From positions 5,727,309 through 5,791,308 of the forward strand of contig NC_041004.1 of NCBI RefSeq assembly GCF_004193775.1: a stretch of DNA of 64,000 bases, given 5' to 3'. This DNA is from Glycine soja. Lineage: Eukaryota > Streptophyta > Magnoliopsida > Fabales > Fabaceae. This document shows, piece by piece, positions 1-10,146 of this stretch (positions within the stretch are counted from its first letter, which is position 1; every line of letters starts with the position of its first letter). The position numbers were made by a program, and so were the translations under genes. The notes under the pieces were generated by a model that was not told the DNA's origin, did no database searches, and saw nothing but the letters and a program-made list of their open reading frames with translations.

Positions 1-272
1 CTGTTGGTTTCAAAAAAAAATTAATTGTACCCAAAAAATAATATAAATATAAACTGGTACCAAAAAAAATATAAATATATATACATATATATAGGCCGGC
101 CTATCAGGCTTATAAGGTTTTTTAATAAGCTTAAGCCTTGTCTATTTAATTTAATAGGCTTTTTAAAAAAGCCTAAACTTAATCTTTTAATTAAATAGGT
201 CAGTTCAGACCAAACTTTATGTAGGTCAGATCGTAAGTCCTTGTAGGCCAATCTGACTTATTCCCACCCCTA
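1..272. mobile_element. hAT-type element, one terminal part (cut by window start)
   Basis: The segment ends in CCCACCCCTA, which read inward is TAGGGGTGGG, a typical plant hAT terminus. Just inside it are many short AGGCCT/ATAGGC/TAGGTC motifs like hAT subterminal repeats. The next 8 bp (273-280, ACGACATC) begin sequence that recurs without this element at 10999, so this is an insertion boundary. The other end and its target duplication lie outside the window. No coding capacity is seen. Confidence 0.5.
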
Positions 273-818
273 ACGACATCATGTTTGATTGTTGGTGTGT
301 CATTAATTTTCAATTCTTCTAAACAAATACGAAATTCTGACTAAATCAAACTATGAGTGTTGACTATGAATTAATTAATTTATTAAATTATGGACGGGCC
401 ACTTGATTGACGTAAGCTCGATTATTATAAGGACCTCCGGCTCCCACTTAAAAAATGGAATATTTATTTCTGAAAAAACTACTTTTTTTATTACAGGGAA
501 AACCTAAATCCGTTGTATAGCAATATAAATTTTAAATATATAGTAAGCGATTTAATAATGTTTTATTAAGTATAAAATGAAAAGTAAATGGGATGTATCT
601 TTCAAATAAAAAGTAAATGAGATGTAGAATAAAAAAAAAATAAAAGATATCACCATTATGTCATTATTGTGTTTGCAGAAAATTATATTTTAAACTAATC
701 AAAAGCTTGGTGAAATTTAATATATCAAATTAGTTTAAAAAGATAATTTTATAGTTAATTGAAAAAAAAATGTTAACTAATAATAATCTCTTTATAAACT
801 TATTACTATGAACTAATA

Positions 819-883
<65 letters not shown>

Positions 884-1227
884 TCCAACTAATATCTAAT
901 AGTTTAGTACTCTTGGTCCTTCTAGCGCTGTTTACAAAAGTTAAATCTCACATGTGAAGAGTTAACCAAATCATTAAGAAGATATTAATAGTGTAATGCT
1001 ACAGTTTGAGTCAGATCGATGGGTGAAGATTTAAGAATATTTAATTGAATGAATTCTTTAAAGTATGGCAATATATATAACCGTGGTTAGAGGAGTTAAA
1101 AAGATGATAAAAGAAGCTACGACCATTTAGATTCTGCTTATATATCTTAAAAACAAAAAGATTAGAGAAATTGACGTGATAAATTCATATCCAATGCTTC
1201 AACTTTTACATAAAAATAGATATATAC
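273..1227 (+). repeat. Duplicated segment A, copy 1
   Basis: Near-identical to 10999-11923 (copy 2). The main differences are a (TA)26 tract here at 827-879, replaced in copy 2 by a short AT stretch, and scattered substitutions. No coding region is recognised. The two copies lie on either side of dirigent gene 1, so they probably come from an old tandem duplication of this locus. The match ends at about 1227, where copy 2 runs into Helitron-like DNA. Confidence 0.85.
827..879. repeat. (TA)n microsatellite, about 26 units
   Basis: Pure TA dinucleotide tract inside duplicated segment A. Copy 2 lacks it, so the expansion postdates the duplication. Confidence 0.95.
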
Positions 1228-1414
1228 TATATAAAGTACTAAGCAATACAGGATTGATTATGTACGTACGATTTTTCAAATAAAATAAAAGGTATTTAAC
1301 TTCAATTTTATGTAAGAAAACCTAGAAATATGAATTCTAAAATATTTTTTATCCAAATATATTACAAAAGTTTTTTAAGGAGGGGGGTTGCAAAGATATA
1401 TAATAAACAAAGAG

Positions 1415-1416
<2 letters not shown>

Positions 1417-1511
<95 letters not shown>

Positions 1512-1518
1512 GCGCGCG
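1417..1518. repeat. (TA)46 microsatellite followed by a (CG)4 tract
   Basis: About 92 bp of pure TA (1417-1508), then CA and CGCGCGCG (1511-1518). Alternating purine-pyrimidine throughout. Any reading frame here is an Ile-Tyr repeat and is not a gene. Confidence 0.95.
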
Positions 1519-1654
1519 TAGAATAACATAAGCAAATTAGGATACTTGCTACATGGTTCTTTAAGAGGGATTAAAGTATATGCTTAGATTAGTTTAGGTT
1601 TGATGATTGCCTTCTGCTTTGTCAACTTTCTTTGTGTATTTGTTTCATTTGTAA

Positions 1655-2393
1655 TGTTGTTGAACATTGAGAGACTCTGAGTGGCATTTAAGGCTAGTCT
1701 TTTACTTAGTTATTTATATTTAGTATGTATGAGTGCATGAATGCATAGCATGTGATATGCCCTAGCTTAAAAACCTTTTTGGAACCCTTCAAAACCTCAA
1801 AAAATATTTGAATACTTAACCAACAGGGAATAATTTTTTTTTTTTTTTTATCTTTCAGACAAGTACTCAAATATTTTTTTATCTAAATGAAAAGTATTTG
1901 AATACTTCTGATCTAGATTAAAAAAATATAAATTGTATTCTATGCTTTAAAAATCATAACAAATATCATTCTATTAGCTTTGAAAATTGGGGAAATCATT
2001 TTCTAAGGAAAGATTAAGATACCTGCTTTGGAAGATTGCTACAAATGCGTTAGCGTTACAAATAATACCAATGTGGCGAGAAAATTGAGACACTTTGCTG
2101 AAAATGATACTTCCTTATAAGGAGACCATTTATCATATTTTCAGGCTATGTTCAACTTCTAATCTGATTTGGCAAAAGCTGTTGGTAGATCCCCCGCAGT
2201 ATGATTTTTACCATATTAATTTTAAAGATTGGTCGAGGCACAATTTATTGCCTACATATATGAATTTAAAGTGGAACTTAATTTTGTGGTTACCTTGAAT
2301 TATTTATGGCGTTTTAGAAAGACTTAAATTTAAATATGTTTTTTCTTATTTCTAATAAATATTTGAATTTTGTGATTGATTTTTAATATATTG
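1655..2393 (+). repeat. Duplicated segment B, copy 1 (contains a LINE remnant)
   Basis: Matches 22885-23647 over about 740 bp with small indels. In copy 2 the match begins exactly at a Helitron 5' terminus (22884/22885). Here the same point is the uninterrupted sequence GTAA|TGTTG, so copy 1 looks like the empty site. The right half encodes a decayed LINE C-terminal domain. The match ends where RPA-like sequence starts at 2394. Confidence 0.85.
2020..2335 (+). pseudogene. LINE (non-LTR retrotransposon) remnant, zinc-binding (zf-RVT) region
   Basis: Translation shows the pattern of the zinc-binding region found after the reverse transcriptase of plant LINEs: WKIATNALA, then ETIYHIFRLC, an IWQKLL block, FKDWSRHNLL and WNLI. 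After a one-base frameshift it continues as VTLNYLWRFRK. The reverse transcriptase and endonuclease domains are absent. A sister copy lies at 23275-23585. The only open frame (2095-2298) is a fragment, not an independent gene. Confidence 0.7.
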
Positions 2394-2746
2394 ATGATCA
2401 CAGACTCTGAATTTACCATCATTCTTCACCACTTTAAAATTATGCATGACATAAGTAGAATTTTCCTTCAAATCAGCCTTCCAAGACTTTAGCTGATCTT
2501 GTTTACAAACAACATGGATTTCATCTCCCTATAATATACAAACCATATGAATAGCTGATTGAATGGTCAATAATATAGCAATGCAAAGAACCGGAAAAAC
2601 CATACATTAGAATCAACAATAACCATTTTAGCCTGTTCGAACTTACGGGGGATCCCAATGAACCAAAGATCAGTGATCCTTACAGCAAGTTTAAGAGTTT
2701 CTCTTAAACCATCAATCGACTTAATCTTATCAGGAGAACATGTCAT
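2390..2746 (-). pseudogene. RPA-like (DUF223 / replication protein A OB-fold) gene fragment
   Basis: On the minus strand, an ATG at 2746 opens a frame reading MTCSPDKIKSIDGLRETLKL then AVRITDLWFIGIPR. A putative GT-AG intron (about 2529-2605) is followed by GDEIHVVCKQDQLKSWKADL, then STYVMHNFKV and FRVCDH. This is the first OB fold of plant RPA1-like/DUF223 proteins, which bind single-stranded DNA and are often carried by Helitrons. The frame stops abruptly at the boundary with duplicated segment B, so only the N-terminal domain remains. A fragment within a Helitron is more likely than a host RPA gene. Confidence 0.65.
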
Positions 2747-2949
2747 AACTCTGCATAAAATTGCTTGCTCCTAAATCTATGATGTAGTAAATGGAAAAAC
2801 CTGAGCAACAGTGATTATAAAAATAGATGATAAGATAAGATCTCAACATATAGGGAAACCAATAAAAGTGTCCCTCAAACACTCTCTAAATCCAAAGGCA
2901 ACAAAAAAATTAAAGCCTGGTCATATCAACAAACACTAACAGACGAAAA

Positions 2950-4075
2950 GCAAACATGCATAGGCATCCAGGCGTGTTACTGCAAAAACAATATCTTACT
3001 CCTATCACAACCAAATGCAACACCTGACAAAACACAAACTGAAAGACAAATGGAACCCAGCATAGTCAGCAAAGAAACAAAAAACAAACTGGAAAAAGCA
3101 GCCGAATGAAGAAACACACGGGGAAAGCCAAACTGGAAAAAGCAACCGATGAATCAACCTTAAGTCTGGCAACAACCAGTAAGGAGTCAAAAGCAAGCAT
3201 GCATAAACATACAACAACTTTGCTGCAAAACTATTACCTTCACTTCCCACAACCAAACTGAACAACAGTGGAAAGCCAAATTGGAAAACAAAACACTCAG
3301 TCAAAAACAAACTAGGAAAGTTACCAACAAAGCAAAAAGAAAGCTAAAAAATTACACAAAAAGGCAAAAAAACAGATCCAGCCACCGCAAAAGCAGTCAT
3401 GCAAAACATACAAAAAAACTCACAGATTAAAATGCAGGATCAACCAAAAGGCAACGAACTTTGTAAACCCAAAAGCAACAAAAAACCTCATAATAAAGAA
3501 GAAGATAAGAGTCACACTTGAATATCAGCCAGGAAAAATTAAACCTCTGTTGTGCCAACAAACAGTAATATAGGAAAAGCAAGCATGCATAAATATCCAA
3601 CACCATCACTCGAAAAAGATTATCTTACTCTTGTCACAACCAAACGGAACACCTGACAAAACGCAAACTGAAAGACAAAGCAAACTCAGCAAAGTCGGCA
3701 AAGAAGCAAAAACAAATTGAAAAAAACAATCGAAAAAAGGCACACTCAACAATAATAGAACATGAATCAACCTTAAGTCTCTAAACAACAAATATAAGAA
3801 GTGAAACGCAAGCATGCATAAACAAACAACAACGTTGCTGCAAAAGTATTACCTTCACTTCACCCAACCAAACCAAACAACGCAGCAAACCCAAAGTGCG
3901 AAACAAACCCAACTCAGGCAAAAACAAAGTAGGAAAGTTAGCAAAGAACCAAAAAGAAAGCTGGAAAATAGCACAAAAAAGGCACTAAAACAGATGTAGG
4001 CACGACAAAAACATCCATGCATATGCATAAAATACAAAAAAACTTATACCTTAAAATGCAGAAGCAATAGAACTA
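2950..4075. repeat. Two-unit tandem repeat, period about 620-640 bp, A-rich
   Basis: About 2950-3445 and 3587-4075 are diverged copies of one unit. Both contain GCATGCATA followed by a CTGCAAAA/ATTACCTTCACTT block, ATCTTACTC..TCACAACCAAA, AACACCTGACAAAAC and ATACAAAAAAACT. The minus strand is T-rich and gives hydrophobic spurious frames. The same GCATGCATA-type motifs recur in Helitron-like DNA at 18-22 kb, so this is Helitron family non-coding sequence. Confidence 0.7.
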
Positions 4076-4191
4076 GAAAAGCTAGGAAGTAAAAGTGTAA
4101 CATCACATTTTTTTCGTAAATAAATTTTAAAACCTTTTTAGTAAAAATAAATAAATAAATATAGAGCAAATAATAGGCTGAGTATCCTAGG

Positions 4192-4199
4192 TATAAATA
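4192..4199 (+). promoter_or_regulatory. TATA box of the solo LTR promoter
   Basis: TATAAATA about 96 bp inside the LTR, followed downstream by a pyrimidine-rich CTCTTTTCTCCTCTC stretch. This fits the U3/R boundary of an LTR promoter on the plus strand. It could drive read-out into flanking DNA; whether it is active is unknown. Confidence 0.5.
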
Positions 4200-5281
4200 G
4201 CTATGTTAAGTCAGGTGTCTCCTCTTTGCCTCATTTTCGTTTTTCTCTTTTCTCCTCTCAAAACCCTTTCTTTTCCCGCAGCGCACCAAACCTGTCTCAG
4301 AAAAATGACGATCTCGGACTCATTCACCGTTGGATTGTCATGAAATTTAAACACCAGGTTTGAAACTCAATTCTCAGAATTCTCACCGTTGGGAATTTTA
4401 AAATCATGTCTGAGATTAGAGGAAAACCCTTCGAATTGTAGCCTTTTATTTTCTCGCAAAAACCCAAAAATATCTTGGTAAAACTACGATTCCAGATTCG
4501 TTAACCGTTGGATTGTAGTCAAATTTGGACATGTTGTTAGAAATTCAATTGCGCACACTTTCACCGTTGGGATTTGCGAGATAATACTCATGGAGAGAGG
4601 AAAAAACTGGAGGAATCTCAGGGAACCACTAGAGATGCTGCTATCGCTGGCTGAAGATACGTGAGCCCGCTTAGAGGTAAGGGATGAGTTATTCACAATT
4701 GAGGATTAGTGAGAACATGTGTAGGGATCCTTAGAGTATCAATTGGAATAGGTTTTGGGGTGTTTCCATCATTTTTTATTCTATCCTTATAGTTATAATT
4801 GTGAATCATATATGTTTGACAAATCAATTGTTGTGAAATTGATATGCTATTGTGTTGAGCGTGAACCCTATAAATCGAGCATTTTTATAATTAACATGAA
4901 TTGATGAAATAAAGTAAGGAGGAATTTAGAGTGAGATATTGATTTTTTATTTTCTCTTTTTCTTGCTTTTTAGGTTTTTTATATATAATTTAAAAATTAA
5001 TATCATAATTGAAATTGACCAAATTGTTCATATAATTATTTAGAATTTGTGCATTGAAAGTTTACTTTGAAATTTGTTATTCATTATGATGTATGCTAGT
5101 TTATATATATAGAAGTATGTATTTATATTAATAATTTATGTAAATAATATTGTAGAGTGTTATAGTATGATTCCAAAAAATTATTAAGTGTTGGAGTTTT
5201 AGAATATTATGGTTAAATTTGATGAACATGTGTATGTTGTACCTTATGAATATCATTAGGAATATTATGAGATGGTTGATG

Positions 5282-5943
5282 TGACGTTATGAGATGTTAA
5301 AGTGTGGGCATGATATTCGATTGTGCATAAGTGGATGTGTTTAACACTTGATGTTACATTAATTATATTATGAGCTATGAATTATACAATAACCCGACCA
5401 ATGTTTATGCCCAGTGTTAAAGAGAAAGTGTAGGTTCCTAGTTAGGAACCAGTGTTAAATTATAGCGCAATGTGTTAAACGTGTTTGAAACATGAGTGTG
5501 AGGTCGTGGTATTGTGTAATTCATGAGCAGTGTTTATAAATGGAATATGTGATGAATTGTGGAATAACATGTTGCTTTGAGATTATAATATTGTTTTTGA
5601 GATTGAGTATAAGTGTAAAGTTGAACATGTGTTAATTTGTGAGATACGTGTAAACATGTGATGGTGGATTGTGACACTATGAGATGTGAAATTGTGAATG
5701 AGTTTTAGTTGTGGATAAGTGTGTAGTTAACACTTGATGTGAAATTACTTGTGTTGTAAGCTATTAATTGTACAATAACCCGACCAGTGTTATCTTGAGA
5801 AAAGTGTTGATGCACAGTGTTAAAGAGAAAATGTAGGTTTCCTATTTAGGAACCAATGTTAAATCGTAGCGTAATTGTGTTGAACGTATTTAAAACACGA
5901 GTGTAAGGTTGTGGGTATTGTAAAATTCATGAGCAGTGTCTGC
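5282..5943 (+). repeat. Tandem duplication within the solo LTR, period about 400 bp
   Basis: Two diverged copies (5282-5535, 5680-5943) share TTAACACTTGATGT, ACAATAACCCGACCA, CAGTGTTAAAGAGAAA, TTAGGAACCA and ATTCATGAGCAGTGT in the same order. They explain part of the unusual LTR length. Confidence 0.8.
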
Positions 5944-7209
5944 ATGCAAAAATTATTTTAGGGTTGGACCTGAATCAGGAGGGAGAGGCCTTGACGGACT
6001 CTTCGGAGTGTAGGCCTTGCGGGTCACCGGGTTTGAGTGCTCCTTTAAGCCTATGCTGATCCCATATGGTTGGAGTATTCTCGCAAAACATCGTGACCCT
6101 GACTGGTCTCGCTATGATCTTACTTAGTGAGAGTGACCTGACAAACCCATTGTGTGGTGTGTCTTGTTATGTACTCCTAAGTGCCCCAAGGTGGTTTTTC
6201 ACTGACATGGTACCACATTGCATATAGGTTTGAGTCTTAGCATAACTGTTGCATACGCTTGCTAATTGTTTATTATGAAATTGATGTGTTATTATGTCTT
6301 GATCAGAGTGTGTGATTCTTGTGTAATGTGATTGATTGTTGAAAAGTGTGATTGATGATTGAAAGACAAATTTCAAATGACAAAGTGGTGGAATTATGTT
6401 TAAGTAAGTTTTATTTTATTTATATGATATGTATATCTAGTTGTCTTGCTTCTCTATTAGTTAGGAATGTGATAACTCACTCCCTGTGTGTTGTTTGTGT
6501 TTGGATCCTGTGATGATCTTGAACTTTGTGTTCGGGATAGCAGATGACTAGGTGAATTGTTTTCAAGGAACCTTGTGCTGAAGGACGTCAAGACACAACG
6601 CTCTGATAGGATGTGACATTGGGGTATAAGGTTTTATATTAATTGTATGAAGTCTTAGACGACCTTGTTTGAGCCAATGACTTTATTATTTATTTGGACA
6701 AGTTTGAATATGATGTAGAAGAAAGTGATTGTGAACCTTTTATCTCTTTGAAAGACTTGTATTTAAAAATGTTTTTTAAAAAATACTTTTAATTAATATT
6801 TGATTTTTTATTCTTTTGTTAGTATATATGTGAGAGGTAGAGGGTGTTACAAAAAGGAAGCAAATGAAAATGATACAAAGCACCACCCTAAAACCACAAT
6901 CACAGAATGATACAAAACAACAACCCAAAACCATAATAACCGGAAAGCTTTAATCATAAAACCATGTGGTTCAGCAAAAGAGTGACAAACTCACAAACTG
7001 GTTAAACATCTCAACGTGGCAGAAAAAAAAGGCAACACAACAAGCAGGTGGCAGAAAACAAAGCAACAGGTGGCACAAAACCAAGCCAAAGCTAGAGGGA
7101 TATAAAATGACCAAAAAGCCAAGAAAATGGACATGTGTCAAATTATTGGGTAGGGGCACAACAGTAATTTTCCTGGTATTCTCTTTTAATATATAGTATA
7201 TAGATAAGT

Positions 7210-7370
7210 AAAAGTATCCATAGGTATAAGTCTTTATAAATTTTACTTACTCTAAACATTGGTAAGTATAAGTTCTTTTATTTTTACCTACATATAAAGA
7301 TAAGTACAAGTCATTTTGTTTTTACTTATATTAAATACTATGTAGGTATGTATAAGTTTATTTGAGTTCT
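7210..7370 (+). repeat. Degenerate tandem repeat, unit about 40-50 bp
   Basis: Four loose copies of a GTATAAGT(C/T)...TTTTTAC(T/C)TA unit at about 7224, 7265, 7307 and 7350. It lies immediately beyond the Helitron 5' terminus. No coding signal. Confidence 0.45.
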
Positions 7371-7378
7371 ATGTGGAC

Positions 7379-8067
7379 TAGGCATGGCACCCGCGTGGGG
7401 CAGGGGCAGGGAGTACTCACCCGTTCCTTGTCCTCGTCCCCGAACCTTACCCTATTCCCTGTGGTGGGGATATTTTTTGTCCCGTCCCCATTCCCTGTCC
7501 CATTCCTTGGCTCCACGTGGGGACCTTTGGAGACCCCGTTTTACATTAAAAAAATGTCAAAATTATAAAAAAAATATAATTCTTTTGTTTTATCTCAATT
7601 TTTCAACAATAATAAATTTAAGGTTTAATTCTAAGTTTAAAACATGATTAAAAATACCAAAATAAATCAATAATAATAATAATAAAATCATACAAGCATA
7701 AAAACATCCAAGAAATATCCAAGTACACATTAGGATTTGGGTAATGTTTGTGTCTTTGTGACTTGTGAGATATTACTTATATATATGATAATTTTATTTT
7801 ATATTTTTTACTAGTAAAATACTATATTAACCTTTATATTTATATTATACATATTATAAGTTATGAGAGTATATAGGTAAAATTCTATATACGCAGGGAT
7901 ACGAGGACCCTGCGGGGCGGGGAACATAGTCTCTGTCCCCGAATTAGCTGTGGGGGATTTTTCATATTCATCCCCGTTCCAGTGAAAAAATTTTCTCCGA
8001 TCACAGGGTTCCAAATGGGGTAGTCCCCGCGGAGATCCCCTAATTACAGGGAGAATTGTCATGCCTA
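7379..8067. mobile_element. Non-autonomous hAT element, 689 bp, with 8-bp target duplication
   Basis: Termini are TAGGCATGGCA and, inverted, TAGGCATGACA. Flanks are ATGTGGAC (7371-7378) and ACGTGGAC (8068-8075), an 8-bp duplication with one mismatch. Both ends carry G/C-rich subterminal repeats of the GTCCCCGT/GGGGACGG type, in an AT-rich core. This is the standard layout of a plant hAT deletion derivative. No transposase is encoded; the short GC-rich reading frames are subterminal repeats. Confidence 0.88.
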
Positions 8068-8157
8068 ACGTGGACTAAATTATGTCTATAGGTAAAAATG
8101 ATTATAGTTAGATGATAATTTTCTTGTGGTGATATAATTAATCTGTTATGATTTCAG

Positions 8158-8220
8158 GATCTTCACAAGAAAGATAAAAAAGAAAAGTCAACAAAAGCTT
8201 CACCTACCACGTCTCCAAAG
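8158..8220 (+). other. Exon-like 63-nt segment of unknown origin
   Basis: An open 21-codon stretch reading DLHKKDKKEKSTKASPTTSP plus K, bounded by TTTCAG and GTATGA, which are good splice sites. It is lysine-rich and low in complexity. No neighbouring exons were found on either side. It may be an orphan exon of a lost gene or chance. Confidence 0.2.
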
Positions 8221-9489
8221 GTATGAATATATACTTCCTTTTGCTAAAATGTAAATATGAGTTTTACATCCGTCTTATATACAAGACAATAATCAGTACT
8301 ATCCGTTACCCTTAACCAAATTATGTGATTTTGGTATAAATATGAAGAGGATTTATTTTCCACAAATATCTGAGTTGTTTGTTTGAAGAGACTTGTAAAA
8401 TTATTTGGGTTTAAGCAAGCAATGATTTGGAAAATAATACTTATAACTTTGTACAAGTATAATTTGATAGTATACCAATAATTGAGCTAGTCTCAATGAT
8501 AAGTTGACGAACTACTATATTTTTTTATATTTATTGATTTATTGTTATCATCTATTTAACTAACCTTGTATCTCAAACAATCTATTTATCTTGTTCTTTT
8601 TTTATAAGGATGACAATTGATACTTTTTACACTGGTTCAAACTTGAATCGATGCAGAAATTATTTTATAAATTAATTTTAAGTCTGATATAGAATAAAGT
8701 CTCTCTTTTAACGTTACCTGGATCTATATTAGTTCATTAATTGAAGAAGACAACTCTAGATAATTGTTGTAGAAAGCTCCAACTTGGTATTTGTTCACCT
8801 CCAAATATAATTATTAATAATAATTAATAAAAATAGAAAAAGTTAAAATAACAATAAAATTTTCTGTAAAAATTATTTAATTTAAATAAATTTTTAGTCT
8901 TATAAAATATATTTTATTTTAGTCCTTTAAAATTTGTCTTCGGTTTTAATCTCCGGAAACTTTAACTATTTTTGCTGCAATCTTGTCATCATTAAGTAAC
9001 AATGTTACTTATGACATAGCAATGTAGTCCATTAATTTTACTCCATCCCTCAAATCATGAAAAAAATCTTTAAATTAAGTATCAAAGTTAAAAACTTGTT
9101 ATATTATGGAAATCAAAATGTAGTTAATTTAAGTCCAATTATTCTAAATTTACTGAATTGTATCGGAATTTGAACATACATACACCCCAATTTTGGAGTA
9201 TATGGGTAGAGGAAAGAGAAAGATAAGAATTAAAAGAAAAAGAAAAGAGAGAAACTGAAACATATATAATAAGTACATAATGTGAGTCCATGACATTATT
9301 AATAAGAAATAAAAGTAAGAATCATGATCCAACTCATTAAATTTGCCCAAACATGACTTTATTCCATGACACCACGTGCCCCCATCAAAAGAGGAAACTT
9401 AAATAGAAACAAAGTGACAAACATCAAAGTCGTGACAGCACATCAATGTGAAAAAAAGAAAAGAAAAAAAAAAACACATTCAACATTCA
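8221..9489. other. Gene-free AT-rich stretch and 3' flank of dirigent gene 1
   Basis: No reading frame, repeat or RNA gene can be supported. The last 100-120 bp before 9489 are the 3' untranslated region of the dirigent gene on the minus strand. Confidence 0.5.
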
Positions 9490-10056
9490 TCAATAGTAAA
9501 TATACACGTCGAACTGAACCGTGTTATTCCTCGTTTGGGGATCAAAACTGAGAGTCCTGGACTCAATATACCCAGTGGCAAATTTGAAGACCCCACTTCC
9601 ACCAACAATGGGCAACTCCCTCACCTTCTCCGAGAGGGGGCTCCTCCCAGTGAACGTGATGGTGCTGCCGTTGTACTTCCCTTGTGTCAATGCGAAGTTG
9701 AAAATCAGCAAAAGATCCAACTGCGTTTGCGACGTGGAGGCAAACAAGCCCTCGGCTTTTCCGACAACCTTGGAGTAAACCTCGGGTCCCACAGTTAAAG
9801 CGTTGTCGAAGATCCCAACCGAACCAAAGGTTGTGGTTGTGTTGTATTTGGGGAGTGCGGGAATGATTCTAACCGATGTGGGGTTTTCTCCGCTGAAGAC
9901 TTCGTGCCAGTAGAATCTGAAGTGGCTTAGGGTTTTCTTGTGCTTTATGCCTATGGACTTTGGGTCTATTGTGCCCACAAAGCCTGTGTATTCTGCTGAG
10001 ATGGTTAGGGTTAAGGTGGAGAGGAGAAGGAGGGATTTGAGGAACTGGGTAGCCAT
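9490..10056 (-). CDS. Dirigent-domain protein (dirigent gene 1), 188 aa
   Basis: Intronless. ATG at 10056; the upstream in-frame ATG at 10146 lies before the TATA box and is rejected. Residues 1-21 (MATQFLKSLLLL then STLTLTISA) form a signal peptide; the mature protein is a single dirigent beta-barrel. Hallmarks in order: SHFRFYWHEVFSG (usual HD replaced by HE), PALPKYNTTTTFGSVGIFDN, LTVGPE, GKAEGLFASTSQ, NFALTQGKYNGSTITFTGR, ELPIVGGSGVFKFATGY. Asn in NTT, NGS and NNT are possible glycosylation sites. Dirigent proteins act in the apoplast and steer phenoxy-radical coupling; legume relatives include the pterocarpan-forming isoflavanol dehydratases. The substrate cannot be told from sequence. 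Paralogue of 45158-45733. The length is normal for the family and the frame is intact. Confidence 0.93.
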   Translation of the reverse strand: MATQFLKSLLLLSTLTLTISAEYTGFVGTIDPKSIGIKHKKTLSHFRFYWHEVFSGENPTSVRIIPALPKYNTTTTFGSVGIFDNALTVGPEVYSKVVGKAEGLFASTSQTQLDLLLIFNFALTQGKYNGSTITFTGRSPLSEKVRELPIVGGSGVFKFATGYIESRTLSFDPQTRNNTVQFDVYIYY

Positions 10057-10123
10057 GGTTCTTTGGTGGGTGTTATAATTGGAGGAAGTGGATTGGGTGA
10101 AGAGAGTGATATGAATGCAAGGA

Positions 10124-10132
10124 TATTTATAA
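10124..10132 (-). promoter_or_regulatory. TATA box of dirigent gene 1
   Basis: TTATAAATA on the minus strand, about 70 bp upstream of the ATG at 10056. This implies a transcription start near 10095 and a 5' leader of about 40 nt. It decides for the shorter protein start. Confidence 0.65.
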
Positions 10133-10146
10133 GGTGGGAGAAGCAT

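Larger units (their letters stand above)
4096..6851 (+). mobile_element. Solo LTR, 2756 bp, with perfect 5-bp target duplication (AAAAG)
   Basis: Starts TGTAACA and ends TGTTACA (short terminal inverted repeat, TG...CA), flanked by AAAAG at 4091-4095 and 6852-6856. No internal gag-pol region is present, so this is a solo LTR from recombination between two LTRs. It has a TATA box (4192-4199), paired CCGTTGGATTGT motifs near 4328 and 4506, and an internal tandem duplication (5282-5535 against 5680-5943). LTR length and start suggest a large Ty3/gypsy Tat/Ogre-like family; this assignment is inference. It sits inside the Helitron-like region and is therefore younger. Confidence 0.88.
2394..7204 (-). 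mobile_element. Helitron-like element, minus orientation, interrupted by a solo LTR
   Basis: The right boundary read on the minus strand is TCTATATACTATATATTAA followed by AAGAG, the classic plant Helitron 5' terminus (TC start, AT-rich, then AAAAGAG). The base before it is A, as expected for insertion between A and T. It carries an RPA-like fragment near the left end and long A-rich (minus: T-rich) repeated intron-like DNA. No CTRR plus hairpin 3' end could be fixed, so the left limit at 2394 is the junction with segment B, not a proven terminus. No Rep/helicase domain is seen; it is non-autonomous or truncated. Confidence 0.55.

Noticed and set aside
1330..1521. 63-codon open frame
   Set aside because: It is mostly an Ile-Tyr repeat from the TA microsatellite.
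3005..4037. Several open frames on both strands of the A-rich repeat
   Set aside because: They arise from T-rich/A-rich Helitron repeat DNA, are Cys/Phe/Leu- or Lys/Gln-rich, and are not conserved between the two repeat units.
7362..8062. GC-rich frames at both ends of the hAT element
   Set aside because: They translate the subterminal GTCCCC repeats; no transposase similarity.
9448..9798. Plus-strand frames opposite dirigent gene 1
   Set aside because: Antisense shadows of the intact dirigent coding sequence; the same occurs at 45203-45616.
10057..10146. 30-codon N-terminal extension of dirigent gene 1
   Set aside because: It crosses the TATA box and predicted transcription start, and the shorter start gives a clean signal peptide.
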